Of a stretch of DNA of 64,000 nt, positions 1 to 6,463 are shown in pieces. Each line of letters starts with the position of its first letter. Position 1 is the first letter of the stretch. The notes below the pieces were generated by a model. It ran no database searches. It was not told the DNA's origin and saw nothing but the letters and a program-made list of their open reading frames with translations. A program made the translations under genes and the position numbers. Origin of the DNA: Xenophilus sp. AP218F (GTDB taxonomy: Bacteria > Pseudomonadota > Gammaproteobacteria > Burkholderiales > Chromobacteriaceae); contig NJIE01000009.1 of NCBI GenBank assembly GCA_002213445.1, positions 1 to 64,000 on the forward strand. The letters are read 5' to 3'.

Positions 1-3
1 TGT

Positions 4-79
4 TCCCTGATAGCTCAGTTGGTAGAGCGACGGACTGTTAATCCGCAGGTCGCAGGTTCGAGCCCTGCTCGGGGAGCCA
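4..79 (+). tRNA. tRNA-Asn (GTT), copy 1
   Basis: A complete 76-nt cloverleaf with encoded CCA. The acceptor arms TCCCTGA and TCGGGGA pair, with one T-G wobble. The anticodon loop is CTGTTAA, giving anticodon GTT, and the T arm reads GGTTCGAGCC. An identical copy follows 35 nt downstream, so the two are probably co-transcribed. The window starts 3 nt upstream, so further copies or the promoter may lie outside. Confidence 0.97.
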
Positions 80-114
80 CACACCGCCTCGCGGCGCACA
101 ATTCAAGATTTTGT

Positions 115-190
115 TCCCTGATAGCTCAGTTGGTAGAGCGACGGACTGTTAATCCGCAGGTCGCAGGTTCGAGCCCTGCTCGGGGAGCCA
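115..190 (+). tRNA. tRNA-Asn (GTT), copy 2
   Basis: Base-for-base identical to the copy at 4-79, including encoded CCA, and preceded by the same few bases (TTGT or TGT before TCCCTGA). This is a tandem duplication. It is followed directly by an intrinsic terminator, so the pair looks like the end of a tRNA-Asn transcript. Confidence 0.97.
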
Positions 191-194
191 AGAT

Positions 195-224
195 AAAAGC
201 CGCAGTCATCGACTGCGGCTTTTT
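195..224 (+). terminator. Rho-independent terminator of the tRNA-Asn transcript
   Basis: AAAGCCGCAGTC-ATC-GACTGCGGCTTT forms a 12-bp stem with a 3-nt loop and ends in a T run, 4 nt after the second tRNA-Asn. Confidence 0.9.
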
Positions 225-272
225 CATTTGACATTTCCACCCTACAATCATTCTCCACACTCTGGAGATGCC

Positions 273-1142
273 ATGCCCACCCGCTCCCTGCTCTTCGCCG
301 GCGGCGCCATCGCCCTCTGGGCGTCGCTGGCCACGCTAGGCGCGCTGACCCGCAACCTGCCGCCCTTTTTCGTAGTGGGCGTCAGCCTTTGCGTCGGCAG
401 CCTGCTTACCGCCTCTCGCCTGCGCACATGGCGCGTTCCGGCCAAAACGCTGGCCATCGGCGCCTACGGCCTGTTCGGCTACCACTTCCTGCTGTTTTTC
501 GCTTTTCGCCTGGCGCCGGCGATGGAAGCCAATTTGCTCAACTATCTGTGGCCGTTGCTGATCGTGCTGCTGTCGCCGGCCCTCATTCCCGGGGCTCGCC
601 TGAACAGCCGCCACATCCTGGGCGCAAGCCTTGGCTTCATCGGCGCGGCGCTGATCGTCAGCGGCGGCGAGCTCACGCTGGCGCGGGAATACCTGCCCGG
701 CTACGCGCTGGCCATCGCCGCCGCGCTGGTCTGGGCGACATTCAGCCTGCTGCTGGGCCGACTGCCAGCCTTTCCCAACAGCGCCATCGGCGGCTTCTGC
801 CTGATCTCCGGCCTGCTGTCGCTGCTGTGCCACGCCGCTTTCGAACCCGCCGCCCAGCCCAGCCCCGCGCAGTGGGGCATGCTGGCGCTCCTGGGACTGG
901 GGCCGATGGGCGGCGCGTTTTTCCTGTGGGAACGCGCCCTGCGCCTGGGCGACCCTCGCCAGATCGGCTCGCTGTCCTATACCACCCCGCTGCTGTCCAC
1001 CCTGTTGCTGGTCGCGAGCGGCCAGGGACAACTCAACCCCATCGCCGCGCTCGCCATCGGCTTGATACTGGGCGGCGCCTTGCTGGGCACGCTAGGCCAG
1101 CGGCCGGACGGCGCTGCGCGAAAAACGCAAAGCGCTGTATAA
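273..1142 (+). CDS. EamA/DMT-family inner-membrane transporter (YddG-like)
   Basis: A 289-residue polytopic membrane protein with about ten hydrophobic segments, made of the two EamA repeats typical of the drug/metabolite transporter superfamily. The stretch NYLWPLLIVLL in the first repeat resembles the aromatic amino acid exporter YddG, but substrate cannot be read from sequence. The reading frame is open from 228, but the ATG at 273 has GGAG 6 nt upstream and gives a normal N-terminus starting in a membrane segment, so I chose it. The stop codon TAA overlaps a TATAAT hexamer (1138-1143) that may be the -10 of mscL. It is likely monocistronic, since the tRNA-Asn terminator lies just upstream. 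Efflux of an amino acid or metabolite is inference. Confidence 0.85.
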   Translation: MPTRSLLFAGGAIALWASLATLGALTRNLPPFFVVGVSLCVGSLLTASRLRTWRVPAKTLAIGAYGLFGYHFLLFFAFRLAPAMEANLLNYLWPLLIVLLSPALIPGARLNSRHILGASLGFIGAALIVSGGELTLAREYLPGYALAIAAALVWATFSLLLGRLPAFPNSAIGGFCLISGLLSLLCHAAFEPAAQPSPAQWGMLALLGLGPMGGAFFLWERALRLGDPRQIGSLSYTTPLLSTLLLVASGQGQLNPIAALAIGLILGGALLGTLGQRPDGAARKTQSAV

Positions 1143-1143
1143 T
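1138..1143 (+). promoter_or_regulatory. Possible -10 box for mscL
   Basis: A consensus TATAAT lies 36 nt before the mscL start and overlaps the stop codon of the preceding gene. The -35 region at the right distance (around 1115) is poor (TGCGCG), so this is only a candidate promoter. Confidence 0.4.
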
Positions 1144-1178
1144 TATTTGATTGAAGTTATTTAAACAAAGGAATAAAA

Positions 1179-1640
1179 ATGTCCATTCTGAAAGAATTCA
1201 AGGAATTCGCCGTCAAGGGCAATGTGATCGACCTGGCGGTGGGCGTCGTCATCGGCGGCGCGTTCGGCTCCATCGTCAAATCGCTGGTGGATGACCTCAT
1301 CATGCCGCCCATCGGTCTGCTGATCGGCAACGTGGACTTTTCCAATCTGTTCATCGTGCTGAAGGAAGGCGTCAAGCAGGCAGGTCCTTACGTATCGGTT
1401 GCCGCCGCCAAGCAGGCCGGCGCGGTCACCTTGAATATCGGCTTGTTCATCAACGCGCTGGTCAGCTTCACCATCGTCGCCTTCGCCATCTTCATGCTGG
1501 TCAAGGCCATCAATCGCCTCAAGCGCGAGGAGGCCGCGCCCGCGCCGGCCGCGCCGGCCACCAAGGAATGCCGCTACTGCCTGTCCAGCATTCCGGAGAA
1601 AGCCAGCCGCTGCCCCTGCTGCACCTCCCAGCTGGATTGA
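1179..1640 (+). CDS. mscL: Large-conductance mechanosensitive channel MscL with C-terminal zinc ribbon
   Basis: A 153-residue MscL, longer than the 136 residues of the E. coli protein. The N-terminal amphipathic helix and TM1 ([23 protein letters not shown], split here as [15 protein letters not shown] then VVIGGAFG) and TM2 (about residues 86-110) are canonical. It opens under membrane tension to release osmolytes during hypo-osmotic shock. After the cytoplasmic helix ([17 protein letters not shown]) it carries an extra tail with Cys131, Cys134, Cys145 and Cys148 in a CxxC-x10-CxxC arrangement, which looks like a small zinc ribbon. The RBS is AAGGA, 6 nt before ATG. It is followed by the promoter and riboswitch of the next gene, so it is probably a single-gene transcript. 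Confidence 0.96.
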   Translation: MSILKEFKEFAVKGNVIDLAVGVVIGGAFGSIVKSLVDDLIMPPIGLLIGNVDFSNLFIVLKEGVKQAGPYVSVAAAKQAGAVTLNIGLFINALVSFTIVAFAIFMLVKAINRLKREEAAPAPAAPATKECRYCLSSIPEKASRCPCCTSQLD

Positions 1641-1650
1641 CCCGCCGCGC

Positions 1651-1679
1651 TTGCCCGCGCGCGGCAATTGCCCTACAAT
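1651..1679 (+). promoter_or_regulatory. Sigma-70 promoter driving the Mn2+ riboswitch and GDT1-family gene
   Basis: TTGCCC (1651-1656) and TACAAT (1674-1679) are separated by exactly 17 bp. The predicted start at about 1686 lies just before the conserved 5' block of the riboswitch, which supports the assignment. Confidence 0.7.
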
Positions 1680-1689
1680 CCGCCTCGTT

Positions 1690-1855
1690 CTGGGGGAGTA
1701 GCCTCGGCGCGCCACAGCGCCGGCGATTGTCAACACACTTGGCGCAAGCCATGGCAATCGCGACGAAATGCTTCCGTTTGGCAAGACCCATGACATGTCT
1801 GAGCACCGCGGGGCCGCGGCTCAGGCTTGTCATGGCGTATGCGCGGCCCCTGGAG
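1690..1855 (+). promoter_or_regulatory. yybP-ykoY manganese riboswitch
   Basis: The leader begins with GGGGGAGTAGCC (1692-1703). Its 3' half contains the blocks GGCAAGACCCATGACATG and GGCTCAGGCTTGTCATGG, and it closes with GCGCGGCCCCTGGAG just before the gene. These are the features I recall for the proteobacterial yybP-ykoY motif, which binds Mn2+ and controls Mn exporters such as MntP and the UPF0016/GDT1 family. The downstream gene is exactly such a family member. The ligand is inferred from the family; a covariance-model search was not run. Confidence 0.85.
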
Positions 1856-1860
1856 TGTTC

Positions 1861-2427
1861 ATGGAAGCCTTTCTGATTTCCACCGGCGTGGTGGCTTTGG
1901 CCGAAATCGGCGACAAGACTCAATTGCTGGCCCTGGTGCTGGCCTCTCGCTATAAAAAACCCCTTCCCATCATCGCCGGCATCTTCGCCGCCACCCTGAT
2001 CAATCATTTTGCCGCCGCGGCGGTTGGCCAATGGCTGATGGGGCAGATCGGCCCGGACATCATGCGCTGGGCGCTGGGCGTCTCTTTCGTCGCCATGGCG
2101 GCCTGGATGCTGATACCGGACAAACTGGACGAAAACGACAGCCTGCGCGAACGCTTCGGCATCTTCGGCACCACCGTCATCGCCTTCTTCCTGGCGGAAA
2201 TGGGCGACAAGACCCAGATCGCCACCGTCGCGCTGGCCGCCCGCTTTCACGAGCTGGGCATGGTCGTGGCCGGCACCACTCTCGGCATGATGCTGGCCAA
2301 CGTGCCGGCAGTCTTGCTGGGCGAAGCGGCCGCCAAGAAGCTGCCGCAAAAAGTCATGCACGGCCTGGCGGCTGCCCTGTTCATTGTTCTGGGCATTCTG
2401 ACCCTGCTCAACCCGCTGCCTTTCTAG
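1861..2427 (+). CDS. GDT1/TMEM165 (UPF0016) family cation exporter, probably Mn2+
   Basis: A 188-residue membrane protein made of two homologous halves, each carrying the family signature E-x-G-D-K-T: AEIGDKTQ at about residue 14 and AEMGDKTQ at about residue 112. These acidic motifs line the cation path in the GDT1/TMEM165 family, whose bacterial members have been linked to Mn2+ export. An upstream in-frame ATG (1768) lies inside the riboswitch, so the ATG at 1861 is the start; the leader sequence supports this. Control by a yybP-ykoY riboswitch makes a manganese-detoxification role likely. It is monocistronic, ending at a strong terminator. Confidence 0.92.
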   Translation: MEAFLISTGVVALAEIGDKTQLLALVLASRYKKPLPIIAGIFAATLINHFAAAAVGQWLMGQIGPDIMRWALGVSFVAMAAWMLIPDKLDENDSLRERFGIFGTTVIAFFLAEMGDKTQIATVALAARFHELGMVVAGTTLGMMLANVPAVLLGEAAAKKLPQKVMHGLAAALFIVLGILTLLNPLPF

Positions 2428-2434
2428 CCAAACG

Positions 2435-2464
2435 AAAAAAGGGAGGCCTGGCCTCCCTTTTTTT
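2435..2464. terminator. Bidirectional terminator between the GDT1-family and chemoreceptor genes
   Basis: AAAAAAGGGAGGCC-TG-GCCTCCC-TTTTTTT: a perfect stem flanked by A and T runs that can stop transcription from both converging genes. Confidence 0.9.
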
Positions 2465-2480
2465 CGATCTCGCCCAACCC

Positions 2481-4280
2481 TCAACCTTCGCGCAACAGCG
2501 CCTTGGGGTCGAAACCGACGCGCAAACCACCCCAATGGCGGCCGTCCAGCGTCAGCGGCATGACCACTTCGGACAGGATCTGCCCGGTATCGCGAATATA
2601 GGTTTGCATCAGGAAAGGCTGGGTATTGCGCGCCGACCGCAAGCCCACCGGGTCGTTGAACAGCCGCTTGTCGCGGCAGTTGACCAGATCCTTCGCCCGC
2701 TCCCCGCTAGGCGGCTGGCTATACCAGCTGTTGTGGGTCGGCGCGTAGCCGTTGCTGTCCACCGCCACGCAAAACGCGCCGCCCGGCACCCGCTTGACCA
2801 GTTCGTCCAGCAAGGGCTGCAGCAAAGGCGCCAAGGCCTGGTCATAAGCGGTACGGTACTGCTGCGGATCGGTGCCGGCGATGGGCTGGTAACGCTGATC
2901 GAACAGCATCGCGCCGCGCTGGCGCGCCTGCTCCAGCACCTGGCAGGCCTGATCGCGAGCGGCGCGCACGTTATTGAGAATGCCGTCAAACGCGCCCTCG
3001 CCGATCACGAACTTCGCCACCAGCTCCTGCACCTGCTCGGCCGCCTCGCCCAGCTCATTGGCTGCTGTTTCGGTTTGCTGCAAGCGTTCGGTCACCTGAT
3101 GGCCCAGCTCATGAATGCTGGCGACGTGCTGGTTGACCTGCTGATTGCTCTCCGAAAACGCCTCCATGGTGCTGGCGATCTGCCCCAGGCTGGCCGCGGT
3201 AGCCTCGAAGTCGCCCATCATCTTGCTGAAATGCTCTGACGCTCGCGAGACCACTTCGCGCGCCTGCTCGGTATCGCGGGTAATCACCGAGGTTTCCACC
3301 TGCGTATCGGAAACCAGGTGCAACATGCCGTCGATATTGCGCGAGATCTCGTCGGTAGCCTGCTTCACCTTTTCCGCCAGCTTGCGGACTTCATCGGCCA
3401 CCACCGCGAAGCCCCGGCCGCTCTCGCCGGCCCGCGCGGCCTCGATGGCGGCGTTCAGCGCCAGCAGATTGGTCTGCTCGGAAATGTCCTTGATCAGATC
3501 GACGATCTCCTTGATGCTGGCAGAGCGCCGGCTGAGGTCATCCACCGTGCTGTTGAAGTGCCCGACCTTGCCGCTGATGCTGTAGATGCTTTCGGTGGCG
3601 GACTGCAATTCCAGATACGACTGCCGCGCCACCTCCAGGTTGCCGGCCGTAGTCGTCGAAATGGCCTGCGTCTGGCTGCTCACCTCCACCGCCCCCTGGG
3701 CCGCCTCGTCGCTGGCCACCCGCACGCGGCTGGCCAGCTCGTCCTGCCGCCTGGCGCCGCCAAGCGACTCGCCGACGTTCTTGCGCGTCACCGCCGAATC
3801 CAGGGCGATGCGCACCGTCATCAGCCGCACATTGCCGATGATCTGGCGCATCTTGAGCAGAAAGCGGTTATAGGACTGGGACAGCTCGCGAATTTCGTCG
3901 TGAGTCATCGCCGGAATTTCCCGAGACAAATCTCCCGCCCCGGCGCCGATCTCATTGAAGATGGAGATGATCATCCGCAGCGGGCGGACAATCAGATAGC
4001 GCAGATACCAGATCATGAAGGCGATGAAAGCGAGGCTCACCAGCCATAGTCCCAGCATCCAGCGCAAAGCGCTGTCTATGCTGGCCTCCACCGCCTGCAA
4101 GGCGGCAGCCGATTGCCCATGGCCGGCGACCGCGCCGCGGATATCGCTCAGCGCGTAATAGAAATAGGCCATCATGGCCAGCTGGAACAGGCTGATAAAG
4201 AAGAAGCTGCACAATTTCTTGGTCAGCGTGTTCCAAAATGTCTTCTCGGAAAACTCGTAAAGGCGCCAGAACCAACTCAT
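2481..4280 (-). CDS. Methyl-accepting chemotaxis protein with C-terminal cytoplasmic sensor domain
   Basis: A 599-residue chemoreceptor. It has TM1 at about residues 21-43, a short periplasmic loop of some 30 residues, TM2 at about 76-98, a HAMP domain to about 150, and a long coiled-coil signalling domain with the invariant hairpin tip ([20 protein letters not shown]). Unlike classical receptors it continues for about 150 residues past the signalling domain into a Cache-like globular domain ([17 protein letters not shown], then [20 protein letters not shown]). The tiny periplasmic loop suggests that sensing is done by this C-terminal domain inside the cell. I chose the start at 4280 (MSWFWRLY) because GGAGGAG lies 9 nt upstream; an ATG at 4289 sits too close to that RBS. 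The frame is open further upstream only over the neighbouring gene. The ligand is unknown. Confidence 0.93.
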   Translation of the reverse strand: MSWFWRLYEFSEKTFWNTLTKKLCSFFFISLFQLAMMAYFYYALSDIRGAVAGHGQSAAALQAVEASIDSALRWMLGLWLVSLAFIAFMIWYLRYLIVRPLRMIISIFNEIGAGAGDLSREIPAMTHDEIRELSQSYNRFLLKMRQIIGNVRLMTVRIALDSAVTRKNVGESLGGARRQDELASRVRVASDEAAQGAVEVSSQTQAISTTTAGNLEVARQSYLELQSATESIYSISGKVGHFNSTVDDLSRRSASIKEIVDLIKDISEQTNLLALNAAIEAARAGESGRGFAVVADEVRKLAEKVKQATDEISRNIDGMLHLVSDTQVETSVITRDTEQAREVVSRASEHFSKMMGDFEATAASLGQIASTMEAFSESNQQVNQHVASIHELGHQVTERLQQTETAANELGEAAEQVQELVAKFVIGEGAFDGILNNVRAARDQACQVLEQARQRGAMLFDQRYQPIAGTDPQQYRTAYDQALAPLLQPLLDELVKRVPGGAFCVAVDSNGYAPTHNSWYSQPPSGERAKDLVNCRDKRLFNDPVGLRSARNTQPFLMQTYIRDTGQILSEVVMPLTLDGRHWGGLRVGFDPKALLREG

Positions 4281-4407
4281 TCGCCCCATCTCCTCCGGCA
4301 CTGAATGCCTGATATTTTTATAACCGCGGTCATTTTCACGCCAAACGCAAAAAATGACCAGCGCATTGCAACTAATGCCGCCCCACCCCGGCGCGCGTCG
4401 GCAAATC

Positions 4408-4995
4408 CTAGCTTGCCCCCTCCCTGCGACGCCATTGCATCCAGTACTCTTGCCGCTGAAATATAGGCAGACTATCAGCCACATGCCGGCAATCCTGAAG
4501 CTCAAAATCGGCCTGCAGCAAGGCCTCCAGCTCGCCGCGGGCAATGCCGAACGGCGGCCCCTTGGGCTTGTCCGCCAAAAAGAAAAAGCCCGCCAGAAAC
4601 CCGCCCGGCCGGACCAACGCCGCCACCTGGCGCGCATAGTCTCCGCGCATCGCCGGCGGCAAGGCGCACAGAAAGGCGCGCTCCAGCACCACATCCACAG
4701 GCGGCAGCCGCAGGGCGAAAAAATCGGCCTGCATCAGGCAATCCTCAAACGCCGGCCACTGCCGCCGCGCCGCCGCTATCGCCTCGCCGCTGAAATCCAC
4801 CGCCAGCACCTGATGGCCAAGCGCCCGCAACGGCGCCAAATCCGCGGCGCTGCCGCAACCGGGCAGCAACAGGCGGGATGTCGGCAAGCGTTCGAAAAAA
4901 CGCTGCGCCGGCGACGGCCAGCGCGCGCCCTCCCAAGGCGTCACGCCTTCACGATAGCGCTGGTCCCAAAAATCCACCTTGGAGCTATCCTGCAT
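4408..4995 (-). CDS. TPMT-family class I SAM-dependent methyltransferase
   Basis: A 195-residue protein of the thiopurine/thiol S-methyltransferase family. The N-terminal [14 protein letters not shown] block is the family signature, followed by the SAM-binding loop [15 protein letters not shown] and the acidic end of beta-2 (LAVDFS). The [14 protein letters not shown] segment corresponds to motif IV. Family members methylate thiols, halides, or metalloid compounds (Te, Se) in bacteria; the substrate here is unknown. It lies 23 nt downstream of the DUF1289 gene on the same strand and may be co-transcribed with it. Confidence 0.85.
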   Translation of the reverse strand: MQDSSKVDFWDQRYREGVTPWEGARWPSPAQRFFERLPTSRLLLPGCGSAADLAPLRALGHQVLAVDFSGEAIAAARRQWPAFEDCLMQADFFALRLPPVDVVLERAFLCALPPAMRGDYARQVAALVRPGGFLAGFFFLADKPKGPPFGIARGELEALLQADFELQDCRHVADSLPIFQRQEYWMQWRRREGAS

Positions 4996-5018
4996 GCCGG
5001 TCTCCTTATCGTTTCGTC

Positions 5019-5396
5019 TCAGTCGGCCTCAAGCGCCTGCAACCACTGCGCCAAGGATTGCGCCGAATCTTGTCCGCACTGCCGCTGGCAGGCGCGATCG
5101 CCGCGTCGCCACAACAGCACGCCCCGCTCGAGACGGAAGCGCCCGCCGCGGGCCAGAACGCCCCACTCCTCGCCTTCCTCCTGCCGCAACTGCAAGGCCT
5201 GCCCGCAAGCCTGGGCCAAGCGCAACAGACGCTGCCGCGCCGGCAAACGCTGCCACACCGTCTCGCGCTCCGCCTCGTCCATGAAGCACCATTGCGCGAT
5301 CTCGTCAAACGTCCGCCCGCAGCCGCGGCAGACGTCGTCGCCTACCGCGGTGCTGCACACCGCGACGCACGGCGAATCCGGTCGTTTCACATTCAT
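5019..5396 (-). CDS. DUF1289 domain protein
   Basis: A 125-residue soluble protein. Residues 6-40 hold the DUF1289 cysteine pattern SPCVAVCSTAVGDDVCRGCG followed by RTFDEIAQW: four cysteines that could bind a metal or cluster. The remainder is rich in Arg, Gln and Glu and is not recognisable. The frame is open to 5471, but the ATG at 5396 (MNVKRPDSPC) starts just before the domain as in other family members. The RBS is weak. It is probably co-transcribed with the methyltransferase downstream. Function is unknown. Confidence 0.75.
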   Translation of the reverse strand: MNVKRPDSPCVAVCSTAVGDDVCRGCGRTFDEIAQWCFMDEAERETVWQRLPARQRLLRLAQACGQALQLRQEEGEEWGVLARGGRFRLERGVLLWRRGDRACQRQCGQDSAQSLAQWLQALEAD

Positions 5397-5587
5397 TTCC
5401 GCTCTCTGCCGAATAGTCCGCCGCCACGGTCCGAAAACAGCGCGGCCGCGCGTCAATCGACAACATTTCAAAACAAGAAGGATAAATCAAAGCCGGTTCA
5501 AATACAGCCCATTCCAGCGCTGCAATAACCATATGAATAAAAAGGAGATATCGACGCGAATCGCCGAGACAAACGGAAGAGAAATCT

Positions 5588-5627
5588 GAAAAAGCAAAAG
5601 CCCGGAATATCCGGGCTTTTGCTTTTA
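5588..5627 (-). terminator. Terminator of tRNA-Pro
   Basis: On the minus strand AAAAGCAAAAGCCCGGATAT is followed by TCCGGGCTTTTGCTTTTT. This is a long perfect hairpin ending in a T run, 14 nt past the 3' end of tRNA-Pro. Confidence 0.88.
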
Positions 5628-5640
5628 AAAATTGGCTTGT

Positions 5641-5717
5641 TGGTCGGGGTGAGAAGATTCGAACTTCCGACCCTCTGCACCCCATGCAGATGCGCTACCA
5701 GGCTGCGCTACACCCCG
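5641..5717 (-). tRNA. tRNA-Pro (GGG)
   Basis: A 77-nt gene with encoded CCA. The acceptor arms CGGGGTG and CACCCCG are fully paired. The anticodon loop ATGGGGT gives anticodon GGG, flanked by the stem TCTGC/GCAGA. The T arm is AGTTCGAATC. A strong terminator follows. Confidence 0.97.
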
Positions 5718-5744
5718 ACTCAAGAGAAGCACATTCTAACCGGT

Positions 5745-6101
5745 TTATTGCGACTTGCCAATACCTGAATCCAACCAGGCGAGGATGGATTCCAATTCCG
5801 CGCGCACTTCCTGCGCGGTAATCGGCCGCGCGGCTTCGCCGTCCACGCCCAAGCGCTGGCGCGCTCCGTGAATGGTGAAACCGTCGTCGTACAGCAAACC
5901 CCGGATACGCCTTACCAATAACACTTCGTGATGCTGGTAATAACGGCGATTGCCGCGACGCTTGACCTGACGCAATTGGGAAAACTCCTGCTCCCAATAA
6001 CGCAGCACGTGCGGTTTGACACCGGTCAAATCGCTGACTTCACTGATGGTGAAATAGCGCTTGGACGGAATTGACGGCAGATCAGCCTTGCTTGTCAGCA
6101 T
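5745..6101 (-). CDS. MerR-family transcriptional regulator linked to ihfA
   Basis: A protein of about 118 residues with a MerR-type winged HTH near the N-terminus ([20 protein letters not shown], then [17 protein letters not shown]). The C-terminal part is short and lacks obvious metal-binding cysteines, so it is not a classical metal sensor. It overlaps the 3' end of ihfA by about 20 nt, an arrangement common in beta- and gammaproteobacteria, so it is translated from the pheST-ihfA transcript. I chose ATG 6101 because homologues start close to the HTH; ATG 6140 in the same frame is possible. Its target is unknown. Confidence 0.85.
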   Translation of the reverse strand: MLTSKADLPSIPSKRYFTISEVSDLTGVKPHVLRYWEQEFSQLRQVKRRGNRRYYQHHEVLLVRRIRGLLYDDGFTIHGARQRLGVDGEAARPITAQEVRAELESILAWLDSGIGKSQ

Positions 6102-6384
6102 GGTATTGCTCAACCATTCCCTTGAGTTTCTGGCTTGCATGAAACGTTACCACACGACGCGCGGTGATGGGAATTTCTTCCCCGGTTTTCGGATTGCGGC
6201 CCGGGCGTTGCGGTTTGTCGCGCAACTGGAAATTGCCGAAGCCGGACAGCTTCACCGAATCGCCGGACTCCAGCGCCATGCGGATTTCTTCAAAAAACGA
6301 CTCAACCATGTCCTTGGCTTCGCGTTTGTTCAGACCTACCTGGTCAAACAACAAATCGGCCAGTTCAGCCTTCGTCAAAGTCAT
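6082..6384 (-). CDS. ihfA: Integration host factor subunit alpha
   Basis: A 100-residue DNA-bending protein of the HU/IHF family. It starts [12 protein letters not shown] and has the beta-arm segment [12 protein letters not shown] with the intercalating proline, and the IHF-alpha-like [13 protein letters not shown]. It pairs with IHF-beta (not in the window) and acts in nucleoid architecture and gene control. The ATG at 6384 has GAGGGGA about 5 nt upstream. An upstream in-frame extension to 6417 has no support. It lies downstream of pheT, the standard position, and overlaps the merR gene. Confidence 0.97.
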   Translation of the reverse strand: MTLTKAELADLLFDQVGLNKREAKDMVESFFEEIRMALESGDSVKLSGFGNFQLRDKPQRPGRNPKTGEEIPITARRVVTFHASQKLKGMVEQYHADKQG

Positions 6385-6463
6385 GACATTCCCCTCGAAC
6401 TTCATCGCACCAAACAAAGAGCGCCTTCGCCGCCCACCGGCAAAAGCACTCCGTCACACATAA

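Noticed and set aside
5533-5589. Possible 18-residue peptide gene before the tRNA-Pro terminator
   Set aside because: Although AAGGAG is nearby, it lies inside rather than upstream of the frame, and nothing supports translation.
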